A stretch of DNA of 64,000 nt from Trueperella pyogenes (GCF_900460345.1 NZ_UHHW01000002.1:1550001-1614000); one strand, 5' to 3'. Counted from the first letter of the stretch, positions 1-9,313 are shown. The notes: generated by a model not told the origin, from the sequence alone. Translations and numbers: made by a program.

Positions 1-100
1 CGCTCGCTTTTAGCGGACAACGCCGGGTACTCCTCAAGAAACACACACAGCGCAAGCGAGCTAGAACCCCTAAAGGGCGGGGTCGTCCACCGGCGTCCTA

Positions 101-397
101 TTAAAATGCTTGCCGCTGCAGTATTCCACGGCTTTTGCTACAGCGGCCCTGTGTGCTGGCCTTGTTGTGAGTCAGTATGAGGTCATTGTTGTCGGGCGCA
201 AGAATTCGGGGGTTCTTGAGCTGCGGGGATTGAGGCGGACTCAGAGGCGGGCCTCGTTTAACCCGCCTCCCGACAGTTCTTTTGAGAATTTAGCCCACCC
301 GCCGACAGTTCTTTTGAACATACCGGCCACCGATTCATATACGGGCCTGGTGGAGCCTATATTCATGTTTTATGCCGGGCACCCGGCCCACCCAAGC
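101..397 (+). repeat. Repeat family, copy A (partial)
   Basis: This stretch matches copies near 34151 and 48549. It begins with a TTAAAATGCTTGCCGCTG block and carries two 16-bp motifs (CGACAGTTCTTTTGAR) at 271 and 303, 32 bp apart. A conserved segment around 321-397 follows, ending in a CCGGGCACCCGG hairpin. After about 397 the match to the other copies stops, so the right half is missing. Together with 1-100 and 398-472, where I recognise no gene, it fills the gap downstream of malG. Boundaries are approximate. Confidence 0.8.
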
Positions 398-472
398 GCC
401 CGGCAGGCCGGGCGAGGCGTCGGTGGGCCGGCGCTCTCCTACTTGTATCTGCCAGCTGGCTCCGAATAAAGC

Positions 473-501
473 TTCTGCCCCGCATGACCCGCGGGGCAGA
501 A
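473..501 (-). terminator. Hairpin terminator of the mal operon
   Basis: A perfect 11-bp stem (TTCTGCCCCGC, 473-483, with its complement at 491-501) and a 7-nt loop lies 25 bp beyond the malG stop codon. On the minus strand it is followed by a modest T-rich stretch. It probably ends malEFG transcription and separates it from repeat copy A. Confidence 0.75.
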
Positions 502-525
502 CCAGGTTAAGGCGAGGAAAATTCC

Positions 526-1440
526 TTAACCCTTGACAGCGCCTCCGGTCAGACCAGAGACGATGTACTTCTGGAGGAAGAGGAACAAGAGCAAGATCGG
601 CAAGGCAGAGATAATAGACCCTGCTGTGAACCACTCCCAGTGCTTCTCGTTGCCACCCACCCACAGGTTCATTCCCACAGCCAACGTCCAGTTGTCCTGG
701 CTCGTGAGGATCGTGCGCGCCAAAACGAAGTCGTTAAATGCGCCGATGAAAGACAGCAGCCCCACCACTGCGAGAATCGGTACAACCAGCGGTATGATGA
801 TCGTCCAATAAATCTGAGAGTGCGACGCCCCATCGATCTTGGCCGCTTCATCGAGTTCCATCGGAATGGAGTTAAAGAAGCCATACATAAGGAACGTATT
901 TGCCCCCAGCGCGCCGCCCCAGTACACAGCGATCAACGCGATCTTCGAGTCGATGCCCAGCCAGGGGATAATATCTCCGAGCGTCGTCAGCAGCAAGAAG
1001 ATGGCCACGAAGGTCAGCAGCTGCGGGAACATCTGGATGATCATCAGCGACATGAGCGTTACCTTGCGGCCTTGGAAGCGGTAACGCGAGAACGCGTATG
1101 CTGCAGCTGCCCCCATGAGTACCGTGCCGATCGACGTCGCGACGCCGATAACCAGCGTGTTCTTCAGCCACACCCAAAACATGGTGTCGGAAAGCTCGGT
1201 AAAGTTCTCAAACGAGACGTCCGAAAAGAGGGTGTTAGCGCCCGTCAGCGTGGTCGAAATGTTCGGATTCAGCGCCGCCGAGACAATGTAGACAATGGGA
1301 AAAGCCGCATAGATGACGGCAAGCATGCCGATGATGTGGCGGAAGCCTAATTCGCGAAACCAGCGCCCGAACCCGATCTTGTTTTCGGCGACGTGTAGCT
1401 GTCCCGCCGCTGGTTGCGCCAATACAGTGTGGTCAGTCAT
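526..1440 (-). CDS. malG: Maltose/maltodextrin ABC transporter permease MalG
   Basis: Inner-membrane subunit of a type I sugar importer, 304 aa, close to the usual MalG length. About six hydrophobic segments are visible, beginning near residues 35-58. The EAA loop that contacts the ATPase is at about 198-210 (EAAKIDGAS). The start codon directly abuts the malF stop codon with no spacer, so the genes are translationally coupled. It should form the channel with MalF and receive maltodextrin from MalE. No ATPase (MsiK-like) is encoded nearby; many actinobacteria use a shared one located elsewhere. The exact sugar is inferred from the adjacent GH13 alpha-glucosidase and LacI-family regulator. Confidence 0.93.
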   Translation of the reverse strand: MTDHTVLAQPAAGQLHVAENKIGFGRWFRELGFRHIIGMLAVIYAAFPIVYIVSAALNPNISTTLTGANTLFSDVSFENFTELSDTMFWVWLKNTLVIGVATSIGTVLMGAAAAYAFSRYRFQGRKVTLMSLMIIQMFPQLLTFVAIFLLLTTLGDIIPWLGIDSKIALIAVYWGGALGANTFLMYGFFNSIPMELDEAAKIDGASHSQIYWTIIIPLVVPILAVVGLLSFIGAFNDFVLARTILTSQDNWTLAVGMNLWVGGNEKHWEWFTAGSIISALPILLLFLFLQKYIVSGLTGGAVKG

Positions 1441-3054
1441 TTAGCTCAGTCCTTCCAGCGAGTTCGACTTCTTGAACGAGTACAGCGAGACGCTGCCGAC
1501 GATCAGGAAGATCACGAGCGACATGGCGGCGGCGAGTCCGTAGTTGGGCAACGCGTCGCCGGTCAGACCTGCGATCTTATAGACCATTGAAATCAAGATG
1601 TCGGTGTGGCCAACCGGCACCGAGGCGTCCGTCATCGACGGGCCGCCGCTGTTCAACATGTAAATCAGGTTGAAATTGTTGAAGTTGAACGCGAAAGACG
1701 CGATCAGTAGTGGAGTCAGCGCGATCATCAGCTGTGGGAGGGTGACATTGCGCCACACCTGGAAGGTATTCGCACCGTCGATTTTTGCAGCCTCCACAAG
1801 ATCCGCAGGTATTGACTGCAACGCGCCCGTCACGATCAGGAACATGTAGGGAAAGCCCATCCACAGGTTGACCAGGATCACTGACACTTTCGCCATCGTC
1901 GGATCGGTCAGCCATGGGATCGCGGTCCCCAAGAACTCATTGAAAAAGCCGTATTTGGCGTTCATCAGACCTGCAAAAAGGAAGGCCGTCATGAAGGAGG
2001 GGAAGGCGTAGGGCAACAGCATGATCGTGCGGTAGATCCTGCGGCCTTTCATCCGCTCATCATTCATCACGATCGCGAGGACCATGCCTAAAAGGAAGGT
2101 GGTCAGTACTGAGAGGAACGCGAAGGCTACGTTCCATAGCAATACTTGGAAGAAGGGCTGTGCGTAGCGTTCGTCGGAGAATCCCTTGACGAAATTGTCG
2201 AAGCCTACTCCAACACGCCATCCCACCGGCAGGGTCGTGCCGTCTTCTGCTTCGAAGAAGCCAGTATCGTCATTGGCTTTAAAGACCGTGCCGTTTTCCG
2301 TATTCGTCATCGTGTCCGTCGCTTCGTCGTAGCTAAGCGTGGAGGTGAATTGGAATCCCGTCGTTCCGGTCTGGGTTCCGATCGATCCGTCCTGCGGATC
2401 ATCCGACAGCGGGACGCGAAGGTCGATAATCTCCTTTTGCCGCTGCGTCAGGCTATACGCTGGCAGGTTCTTCCAGCCCTCGACGGAGGTAATGCGTTGG
2501 CCGTCGATTTTGCCTTTGACCGTGTGGAGCGGTGTGTGGGCAGTGCCGACTTTGATTTTGCCGTCGTCGATGACGGCGAAGCCCAACTCGCCGTCCTTTT
2601 CAACGAGCGTGAGGGGATATTGCGGCGAACCCTCGACGCGTTTAAACGAATTTTGGACGACGAGCGCGTTGATCGCCTGCGCTTTATCTAACGTGTGCTG
2701 GTGACCGTAGTTGGTAAAGGCGATGTAGCCGGTGTAGACGATTGTAAACGCCTGGAACATCAGCAAAAACACGAGGCCTGGAGCAAGGTATTTCAGAGCG
2801 AGTGTCCGCTTGGAAAAGTACACCCAGTCCACGGCGAGCAGTAGGACGAGCATGAGGGTAGCGATCACCCACGAGCCCAGCGAGAATGCGGTAAAAATGA
2901 TGTAGACGCCGAGGGCATTGACCAGTGCCATAAGGACGAGCTTGGCTATGAAACCCGCCGACCAGTGGGTAGCGTGCGAGTCCTGCTTCCGCAGCGCTTG
3001 GCGACGACGTCGTCTTTCCTCGCCCCGCGCAGACTGAACTGTCATCGTTGACAC
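1441..3054 (-). CDS. malF: Maltose/maltodextrin ABC transporter permease MalF
   Basis: Membrane permease of 537 aa. The N-terminus is basic and cytoplasmic (residues 10-25 are Arg-rich). Hydrophobic segments follow, then a large extracytoplasmic loop at about 115-300, as in enterobacterial MalF P2, then the core with the EAA motif (EAAKIDGANTF) near residue 420. I chose the GTG start at 3052-3054 because AGGAGGA lies just upstream; an in-frame ATG three codons in is an alternative with longer spacing. It sits between malE and malG. A hairpin separates it from malE, which may lower its expression relative to the binding protein. Confidence 0.93.
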   Translation of the reverse strand: MSTMTVQSARGEERRRRRQALRKQDSHATHWSAGFIAKLVLMALVNALGVYIIFTAFSLGSWVIATLMLVLLLAVDWVYFSKRTLALKYLAPGLVFLLMFQAFTIVYTGYIAFTNYGHQHTLDKAQAINALVVQNSFKRVEGSPQYPLTLVEKDGELGFAVIDDGKIKVGTAHTPLHTVKGKIDGQRITSVEGWKNLPAYSLTQRQKEIIDLRVPLSDDPQDGSIGTQTGTTGFQFTSTLSYDEATDTMTNTENGTVFKANDDTGFFEAEDGTTLPVGWRVGVGFDNFVKGFSDERYAQPFFQVLLWNVAFAFLSVLTTFLLGMVLAIVMNDERMKGRRIYRTIMLLPYAFPSFMTAFLFAGLMNAKYGFFNEFLGTAIPWLTDPTMAKVSVILVNLWMGFPYMFLIVTGALQSIPADLVEAAKIDGANTFQVWRNVTLPQLMIALTPLLIASFAFNFNNFNLIYMLNSGGPSMTDASVPVGHTDILISMVYKIAGLTGDALPNYGLAAAMSLVIFLIVGSVSLYSFKKSNSLEGLS

Positions 3055-3086
3055 GATTCCTCCTAGAGTATTAGCCGTGTAGACAA

Positions 3087-3118
3087 GTGCCGGCCGGTCA
3101 AGAATGACTAGCCGGCAC
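3087..3118 (-). terminator. Hairpin between malE and malF, possible attenuator
   Basis: An 8-bp perfect stem (GTGCCGGC, 3087-3094, with 3111-3118), extendable inward with one mismatch, lies in the 81-bp gap between malE and malF. No strong T-run follows on the minus strand. A partial terminator or mRNA-stabilising hairpin after the binding-protein gene is common in sugar ABC operons. That role is inference. Confidence 0.55.
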
Positions 3119-3135
3119 GTGCCTCATCAGCCTAA

Positions 3136-4377
3136 TTACTTCTTCATCTCGGCTTCGATATCGGAGATCATCTTCTCCCATGCGGTGGCCGGATCTGCGC
3201 CACCGGTGAGAATCTGGGACTCGGTCTTGCCCCAGAACTTCCACAGCGCACCCATCTCAGGCAGGGCGGGCATCGGCAGAGCCTCAGCGCCGGCCTTTGC
3301 AAAGCCGGCCATGAGCGGATCCTTGGTAGCGACGTCAGCGGAAGCGGTGAGGGCCGGAACGCGCTGGCCGATCTCGTAGAGCTTGTCCTGGATCTGCTTC
3401 GATCCAACGTAGTTCACGAGGAAGTCAGTTGCCAGCAGCTGGTTAGTAGAACCGGCATTGATGAAACCACCCTGGACGCCGAGGAAGGGCGAAGCTGGCT
3501 TGTCACCAGCGGCAGGGATCGGATCGACGACGATGTTCATGCCCTTGAAATCATTGATCATCCACGGGCCGCCGAGGATGTAAGGAGACTTGCCCGTCTT
3601 GAATGCTTCAACGGCGATGTCATAGGTGACATTGGTGTCGAGAACCTTCGTGCCGGCCTGCCCGTTGGCAGCGAGCCACTGGGCGAATGCCTTGCCCTTC
3701 TCGCCACCGAGGTTGAGCTTCTTGGTGTAATTCTTGTTCCCGTCCAGTTCGAATACTGGGCCGGAGAAGGAAGCCTCGAAGGGGTACATGGTGTATGCAT
3801 CGCCCTCGGCACCGACCTGCATGATGAAGGGGTACTGGACACCAGCGGTCTTGCCCTTGGCGATCATCTCGTCGAAGGTCGCCGGCGTGGAGTCTACGAG
3901 GTCAGCATTGCGGAAGATGGCCAGGTTCTCAACGGCATAAGGCACGCCATACGTTGTTCCACCGTAGGTGAATGCGTTGATGGCGAGCGGGTTGAATTCA
4001 CCGGCCTTGCCGCCGAGTTCGACCGGAGCCACGAGTCCGTTTGTGACAAATTCGCCGAGCCAGTCGTGGGCGCCGAAGACGATGTCCGGTCCCTTACCGG
4101 CAGCGGCCTGGGAAGCGAACTCGGAACGCATCTGGTCGTTTTCTTTGACGACGAGCTCGATCTCGTTGCCAGTATTCTTCTTGTAGTTTTCGGCCGCGAT
4201 CTTGAAAGCGGGTTCACGGTTAGCGTCCGTCCAAATTGTTAGCTTTCCACCGGAAGCGGACGCCTCTGTAGTCGTAGCAGTGGGTGCGGTGGTCTCTTTC
4301 GCTCCATCGTTCGACGAACAGGCGGCCAGGGTCAGGGCCAGACCTGCGGACGCAAACAGCGCAATGCTCCTTCGCAT
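3136..4377 (-). CDS. malE: Maltose/maltodextrin-binding lipoprotein MalE
   Basis: Extracellular solute-binding protein of 413 aa that captures maltodextrin and delivers it to MalFG. It has a basic N-terminus, a hydrophobic stretch and a lipobox (LAAC) near residue 20, then a Thr/Ser/Ala-rich linker and a family 1 binding-protein fold (GGKLTIWTDANRE start, a PDIVFGAHDWLGEF motif near 100). I placed the start at the ATG at 4375-4377 because AGAGGAGA lies 5-6 nt upstream. The frame extends 21 codons further upstream, but that extension would destroy the signal peptide. It is the first gene of malEFG, divergent from the LacI-family regulator. Confidence 0.93.
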   Translation of the reverse strand: MRRSIALFASAGLALTLAACSSNDGAKETTAPTATTTEASASGGKLTIWTDANREPAFKIAAENYKKNTGNEIELVVKENDQMRSEFASQAAAGKGPDIVFGAHDWLGEFVTNGLVAPVELGGKAGEFNPLAINAFTYGGTTYGVPYAVENLAIFRNADLVDSTPATFDEMIAKGKTAGVQYPFIMQVGAEGDAYTMYPFEASFSGPVFELDGNKNYTKKLNLGGEKGKAFAQWLAANGQAGTKVLDTNVTYDIAVEAFKTGKSPYILGGPWMINDFKGMNIVVDPIPAAGDKPASPFLGVQGGFINAGSTNQLLATDFLVNYVGSKQIQDKLYEIGQRVPALTASADVATKDPLMAGFAKAGAEALPMPALPEMGALWKFWGKTESQILTGGADPATAWEKMISDIEAEMKK

Positions 4378-4487
4378 TTGTCTCCTCTTTTCATGTTCGT
4401 TGGTGCGGTGAAACGATGAGGAACGCCGTGAGAGCATCATCGCTCGTTTCCCTCCGCATCCTGATGATCCTGCACTTCACCCAAATC

Positions 4488-4515
4488 ATGCAAGACATTT
4501 CAAGAAAGATGCAAG
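4488..4515 (-). promoter_or_regulatory. Putative MalR operator repeats upstream of malE
   Basis: On the minus strand the motif CTTGCAT occurs twice, at 4488-4494 and 4509-4515, exactly 21 bp (two helical turns) apart. Further CTTG/GCAA half-sites occur near 4582-4615. Streptomyces MalR is known to bind CTTGCA-type repeats at malE promoters. The resemblance, position and neighbouring LacI-family gene make this a credible operator. Confidence 0.55.
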
Positions 4516-4657
4516 AATCACACGCATACCATTCGCAGTATTCCTCATAAAATCGCAGTTCACCACCTACTTGGCATATTGTCTTGTGCAAATTCCAGGC
4601 AAGCATCCTGCAAATAGGCTATGCTCAGCGTGAGTTCAACGACGACTTGGAGACATC

Positions 4658-5662
4658 GTGGCACGTAAGATTCGCCTTTCTGATATTGCAGCACAAGCGG
4701 GCGTATCGACCGCAACTGTATCTCGCGTTCTCAACGGCAAAGATTCCGTCGCAGCCGATACACGCCAGGCAGTGATAGCGGCCCTCGACTTGCTGGGATA
4801 TGAACGGCCCGAGAAGTTACGCGAGCGCAGTGGCGGGCAAATTGGCATCATTGTCCCGGAGCTTACCAATCCGGTTTTCCCTCTTTTCACGCAGCACATC
4901 GCCAATTCTATGACGCTGCACGGCTATACTCCCCTTCTGGGTACGCAGATGGCCGGTGGCGCCACAGAAGATTCCTATCTGGACGTCATGATTCAGCAAC
5001 AGGTTTCCGGTTTTGTTTTTATTTCGGGGTTGCATGCTGATTCGACTGCCAATATCGCCCGTTACCAGCGCATCACGGAGCTGGGCATTCCTTACGTGAC
5101 GATCAACGGCGCGAATCCAGAGTTATCGAATCCTGATTTCTCCGCCGACGACGCGTCGGCCGTCCGCCAGGCCTTCCGCCACCTTCTCGCTCTCGGGCAC
5201 ACAAAGATTGGCCTGGCCTCGGGCCCCATCCGCTTTATCCCTTCCCGCGACAAGACGGCGGCATACCTGGAAGCGATGCGCAAATACCTTCCCCATGAAA
5301 AGCCGCGTATTATCCATACTCTGTACACCGTCTCAGGCGGGCAGTTCGCTGCCTCCCAACTCATTGGTGCCGGATGCACGGCGATTATTTGCGGCTCGGA
5401 TATGATGGCTCTAGGTGTGGTGCGCCAGTGCCGCTCGATGTATCTTCAGGTTCCTCGCGACATCTCGGTGGTGGGTTTCGACGACGCCCCCATCGCGGCG
5501 TTTTCCGATCCGCCGCTGACCACGCTTCGCCAGCCGGTGAAGACGATGACGGAGTCTGCGGTGAGTACGCTACTGTCGATGATCGGGGGCGCTGATTCCC
5601 ACGTTGGCAAAATGAAGTTCGAACCCGAACTTATTGTTCGCGATTCGACCAGTCCACGATGA
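4658..5662 (+). CDS. LacI-family transcriptional regulator of maltose use (MalR-like)
   Basis: 334-aa repressor. The LacI-type helix-turn-helix is at residues 6-25 (LSDIAAQAGVSTATVSRVLN), the hinge to about 60, and the rest is a periplasmic-binding-protein-like effector domain ending in a typical GFDDAPIAAF...LTTLRQP segment. I chose the GTG start at 4658 with TTGGAGA just before it. It is divergent from malE across a 280-bp gap holding CTTGCA repeats, and is followed 22 bp later by an alpha-glucosidase gene. It should repress both directions until a maltodextrin-derived ligand binds. The ligand is not evident from sequence. Confidence 0.9.
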   Translation: MARKIRLSDIAAQAGVSTATVSRVLNGKDSVAADTRQAVIAALDLLGYERPEKLRERSGGQIGIIVPELTNPVFPLFTQHIANSMTLHGYTPLLGTQMAGGATEDSYLDVMIQQQVSGFVFISGLHADSTANIARYQRITELGIPYVTINGANPELSNPDFSADDASAVRQAFRHLLALGHTKIGLASGPIRFIPSRDKTAAYLEAMRKYLPHEKPRIIHTLYTVSGGQFAASQLIGAGCTAIICGSDMMALGVVRQCRSMYLQVPRDISVVGFDDAPIAAFSDPPLTTLRQPVKTMTESAVSTLLSMIGGADSHVGKMKFEPELIVRDSTSPR

Positions 5663-5684
5663 TTTCTCTACGTTAAGGACACGC

Positions 5685-7439
5685 ATGCGTCTTCTTCATA
5701 CTGAATCTGAACCCGGCCAGTGGTGGACAGAGGCGGTGATCTATCAGATCTATCCGCGTTCATTTGCCTCCTCATCGGGGCCCATCGGGGATCTGCGCGG
5801 GATCATCTCAAAGCTTGGCTATCTGCGAGATCTAGGTGTCGACGCCGTGTGGCTGAGCCCGTTCTATGTCTCCCCGCAAAAGGATGCCGGTTACGACGTC
5901 GCCGACTACCGCCTAGTCGATCCCATGTTCGGCACAGACGACGACGCCGAAGCGCTCATCCGGGCTGCCCATGAACACGGCTTGAAGATTATCGTGGATC
6001 TGGTGCCAAATCACACGTCCGATCAGCATGTCTGGTTCCAAGCTGCCCTGCGCGATCCGGGCTGCCCCGAACGTGACTTGTACTGGTTCCGTGACGGGAG
6101 TGGCGATGGCAGTGAGCCGCCTAACGACTGGGGCTCGGTTTTTGGCCACGCTGCTTGGACGCGGGTGTGTGACCGCGCGGATGCCCCCGGTTCGCCGTGG
6201 GAGGATGATCGCCAGTGGTACCTGCATTTGTTTGACTCCAGCCAGCCGGACCTCAACTGGGAAAATCCTGCCGTTCATGCGGAGTTCCGCGACATTCTGC
6301 GGTTTTGGTGTGAGCGAGGGGTGGACGGTTTCCGTGTGGATGTCGCCCACGGGATTGTCAAAGACCCGGAATTGCCAAACTGGTCGCATGCCGTCGACAT
6401 GGTCTCCGGCAATGAGAACGCCTGCCCAGCGCCGCATTGGAACCAGCCGGGCGTTCACGATGTCTTCCGCGAGTGGCGGGCGGTACTCGATGAGTTCGGG
6501 GCAGATCGCGCACTCGTGGCTGAGGCCTGGGTGGGCCCTTCTGACCTGGCAAAGTATGTGCGATCGGATGAGATGAGCCAGGCTTTTAACTTCGACTTCC
6601 TCTGCGCTCCCTTCGACGTGAACTCCTACCGCACTGTTATTGCCGATTCGCTCGCGGCCATGGACGCAGTGGGCGCGCCGACCACGTGGGTGCTGTCGAA
6701 TCACGACGTCGTCCGCGCGGTCTCGCGCATGGGTCTTCCCACCACCGGCAAGGGGCCGAACGGGATCCGCCCAGGAGACGCGCAGCCAGATGCCGCCCTC
6801 GGCTTTAACCGCGCCATTGCTGCCCATGTTCTGCAAGCCGCGCTTCCCGGCTCGTGCTATATCTACCAGGGCGAAGAGCTGGGACTACCTGAACACCTCA
6901 CGCTGAGCGATTCCGTCCGACAGGATCCGGCCTACTTTCGCACCCGAGGCGAGGAGGCCGGGCGAGACGGCTGCCGTGTCCCCATGCCGTGGAAGGCCAA
7001 CGACGCCGGCTACGGATTCTCCCCCAGTGGCCAGACCTGGCTCCCCCAGCCCGCCGAATACGGCTCACTGGCTGTGGACGCCCAGGGCGAAGGCTCGACG
7101 CTTGCCCTGTTCATTGCGCTCTTGGCCGCGCGTCGTCGGCTCGGCATGGCACGCGCCTCGCTACTCGAGGCCGAGGAAGGCGCCCACCTGCACTATGTTT
7201 CACGTTTGCAAGGACGGGAGGATGTCCACGTCGTCATGACCTTTGACGAAGAGTTCACGCTTCCTGCAGGTGCGAAAGTCCTCATTCAGTCCCGCCCTTT
7301 GACGGGCGTCGTTGCGCCCAATACCGCAGTTTGGTACACCGTCGAGTCAATCCCTGACCTAGAACAATGCGTTCGTCAAGAGCTTGCGCGTGTGCGTGAC
7401 GAGGTCGCTCGGACCGAGGATATCGAAGAAGGCGAGTAG
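5685..7439 (+). CDS. GH13 alpha-glucosidase / oligo-1,6-glucosidase
   Basis: Cytoplasmic glycoside hydrolase of 584 aa that should split glucose from imported maltodextrin. GH13 signatures are in order: DAVWLSPFY, DLVPNHTS, GFRVDVAHG with the nucleophile Asp219, LVAEAW with the acid/base Glu280, and VLSNHD with Asp341. I took the ATG at 5685 because AAGGA sits five bases upstream; the open frame reaches back into the regulator gene. No signal peptide is present. The last 81 bp overlap the 3' end of the convergent thioredoxin-like gene. Trehalose-directed or alpha-1,6 specificity cannot be excluded. Confidence 0.9.
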   Translation: MRLLHTESEPGQWWTEAVIYQIYPRSFASSSGPIGDLRGIISKLGYLRDLGVDAVWLSPFYVSPQKDAGYDVADYRLVDPMFGTDDDAEALIRAAHEHGLKIIVDLVPNHTSDQHVWFQAALRDPGCPERDLYWFRDGSGDGSEPPNDWGSVFGHAAWTRVCDRADAPGSPWEDDRQWYLHLFDSSQPDLNWENPAVHAEFRDILRFWCERGVDGFRVDVAHGIVKDPELPNWSHAVDMVSGNENACPAPHWNQPGVHDVFREWRAVLDEFGADRALVAEAWVGPSDLAKYVRSDEMSQAFNFDFLCAPFDVNSYRTVIADSLAAMDAVGAPTTWVLSNHDVVRAVSRMGLPTTGKGPNGIRPGDAQPDAALGFNRAIAAHVLQAALPGSCYIYQGEELGLPEHLTLSDSVRQDPAYFRTRGEEAGRDGCRVPMPWKANDAGYGFSPSGQTWLPQPAEYGSLAVDAQGEGSTLALFIALLAARRRLGMARASLLEAEEGAHLHYVSRLQGREDVHVVMTFDEEFTLPAGAKVLIQSRPLTGVVAPNTAVWYTVESIPDLEQCVRQELARVRDEVARTEDIEEGE

Positions 7440-8270
7440 ACGCTCTCGTGCGGCGTCCCGATCCGTACCACTGGTTGCCCGCACTACCTCGATGAGGCGA
7501 GCGAATGCGGCGTCGGGCCGTTGGAATGAGAACTCGATGTCGGCCGCCTTCAAATGCGCGGTGACATCAGTGACAGGCGTCTGGGCCGCCGTCATTAACA
7601 CAGATTCAACCTGCCCTGCATCTTTCAACTCCGCAACGCGTTGCAACAGTTCGACCTGGTGGAGTGCGGTCTTTGCCTCGGCGTCGCCAGGATTCTCCGC
7701 GAGCGCCTTAACGTAGGCGGCGTGTGCCCCCGCAAGGTCGCCGTTGTCCAATGCCTCGCGTCCCTCGCGATGGAGCGGCGGAATCTCAGGTGTTGGCGCC
7801 GCGGCGTCGGCGTCGTTGTCCAAGACACCTGTGATGCCGTATTGTTCGGCCGCGGCGATGAGCTTGGTGACGGTCTCAGCCAACTGCTCCTCTTGTGGCA
7901 TGCCCTGAAACAGGGGTATCGGCTGCGCCTGCAACAGGGCGGCGGCGGCTGGAACAGCGGAGATGCCGAAGACCTGTGCCACCTCAGCCTGTTCATCGAC
8001 ATTTACTTTGGCGAGCTGGACCCGACCAGCCTGCGCGCCCACCAGTCGCTCGAAGGTAGCCACAAGCTTGGCCGAATTCTCAGAGCGTGGCGAGTGGAAC
8101 GCCATAATAACCGGCACTTTGTTCGACATCGTCAAAGCACCTTGCAGGCCATCCCGAGTGAGATCATATATCCACGGCCCTGGCACGCTCGCGCCCGGAA
8201 GCTGCGTAGCCCGCTGTTCGGATTTGTTAAAGACCGAAAGATCAAAGACGCCGCGCGTGGCCATCGACAT
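7359..8270 (-). CDS. Tetratricopeptide thioredoxin-like co-chaperone (YbbN/CnoX type)
   Basis: 303 aa. A thioredoxin-like domain occupies about residues 30-145 (VPVIMAFHSPRSENSAKL, ...KVNVDEQAEVAQVFGISAVPAA). A helical tetratricopeptide-like tail follows from about 170, rich in Ala, Asp and Glu (HREGREALDNGDLAGAHAAY). The active-site CXXC is absent: the corresponding segment reads SPRSENSA, so it cannot be a redox enzyme. YbbN/CnoX family members hold client proteins for chaperones. The start ATG at 8268-8270 has AGGA seven bases upstream. The gene converges on the alpha-glucosidase gene and overlaps its last 27 codons. Confidence 0.8.
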   Translation of the reverse strand: MSMATRGVFDLSVFNKSEQRATQLPGASVPGPWIYDLTRDGLQGALTMSNKVPVIMAFHSPRSENSAKLVATFERLVGAQAGRVQLAKVNVDEQAEVAQVFGISAVPAAAALLQAQPIPLFQGMPQEEQLAETVTKLIAAAEQYGITGVLDNDADAAAPTPEIPPLHREGREALDNGDLAGAHAAYVKALAENPGDAEAKTALHQVELLQRVAELKDAGQVESVLMTAAQTPVTDVTAHLKAADIEFSFQRPDAAFARLIEVVRATSGTDRDAARERLLAFFDILGPSDLVTHTRKLLTNALF

Positions 8271-8305
8271 AATGAAATCCTATCTGCTGTTCTACTTGTG
8301 CAAGA

Positions 8306-9313
8306 CTACTGCTCGACGTTTTCTACACTGATCAAGGTCGGTTCAGACGAACCGATCACGCGCACAGTCGCATTCGCACCTGCTGGCGGCACGTAGAAAG
8401 CGACTGTCGTGGCGTAGTTAGCCACGCCCTGGTGATTGATCGCGAGAACCGCGTTGTCGCCGTTGCCGTGGTGAAGCGCGCCGATCTGGCCGCCGATGCG
8501 CAGGGCCGCCCGATCCACCGTCTTGGTGATACGAACGGTATACAGCATCTCCCCCACGATCACCAGACCGCCGTTATCTGTGGCGACGCCGCGCAGCCCC
8601 GCTTCCCCTACCGAAAAGTCCGTAGTAGCGGTACCGAGGTCACCGAGCGAACGCACGAAAGCATCCTGCTGGTCAGCAATCTGGGTGAAGAGCGGATCTT
8701 TCGTATCGAACTTAATCGCCTGCTGGGTGCGGCTGCCGTTGTAGGCAACGTAATTGGGCAGCACCTCGTTCGGGTTGACGGCATAATCTGCGGCGTCGAC
8801 GTGTGGGAACCCATCGGCGTCGTTGAGCTTGGACACGATCGTGGGCGCTTCCACACCGGGGAAAAGCGAGACATCTGCCCATAAATGGTAGTTTGCGCGC
8901 GGCTCGTCCTGGCTCCACACGGAGAGCGTAGTGAGGTTCTTTCCGTCACGTGGTGGGACGACAGCCATCATCGTCCGGGGGAAAGCAGTGCCCGATGAGA
9001 CCGGGGTGGCTTCCGCATCCACAAGCATGGGATCGAGCTCGTAAGAATCGCCAAGCAACGACTCCAGCTTCAGCTGGGCGGTGCGGTAAGTCTTGGCCGG
9101 CCCGCCCACACGATCGCCAAGATCCGCAGGGTCGAGTGAGGCATTCGCAGCGTTCAGACCCTGCTGGGCCGCCGAGGCGATAGCGGAATACTTCTCGGCG
9201 GACACCACAACCTGCGGGTTCTTGCCACTGGCCGGACGTGGGAGCGCATCCTCACCCGCGCATGCCCCCAAAAACAACGTTAACGCAGCGAGCGCCGCCA
9301 CCTGTTTACGCAT
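8306..9313 (-). CDS. Predicted lipoprotein of unknown function
   Basis: 335 aa with a lipoprotein signal (MRKQVAALAALTLFLGAC, lipobox LGAC at about 15-18). No enzyme motif is recognised in the mature part; it is mostly beta-prone and acidic, ending in a conserved-looking IGSSEPTLISVENVEQ tail. Two ATGs six bases apart are possible; I chose 9311-9313 because the AAGGGA site is then about seven bases away. The start overlaps the 3' end of the preceding membrane protein gene, so both are translated from one transcript and may act together at the envelope. Confidence 0.75.
   Translation of the reverse strand: MRKQVAALAALTLFLGACAGEDALPRPASGKNPQVVVSAEKYSAIASAAQQGLNAANASLDPADLGDRVGGPAKTYRTAQLKLESLLGDSYELDPMLVDAEATPVSSGTAFPRTMMAVVPPRDGKNLTTLSVWSQDEPRANYHLWADVSLFPGVEAPTIVSKLNDADGFPHVDAADYAVNPNEVLPNYVAYNGSRTQQAIKFDTKDPLFTQIADQQDAFVRSLGDLGTATTDFSVGEAGLRGVATDNGGLVIVGEMLYTVRITKTVDRAALRIGGQIGALHHGNGDNAVLAINHQGVANYATTVAFYVPPAGANATVRVIGSSEPTLISVENVEQ

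Noticed and set aside
3..104. Open frame to a TAA at 102 encoding a basic tail that could be the end of an upstream gene
   Set aside because: Only 33 codons, no clear codon bias and two other frames nearly as open; cannot be supported without upstream sequence.
4378..4440. Upstream extension of malE by 21 residues
   Set aside because: It would place charged residues before the lipoprotein signal, and the AGAGGAGA site supports the internal ATG.
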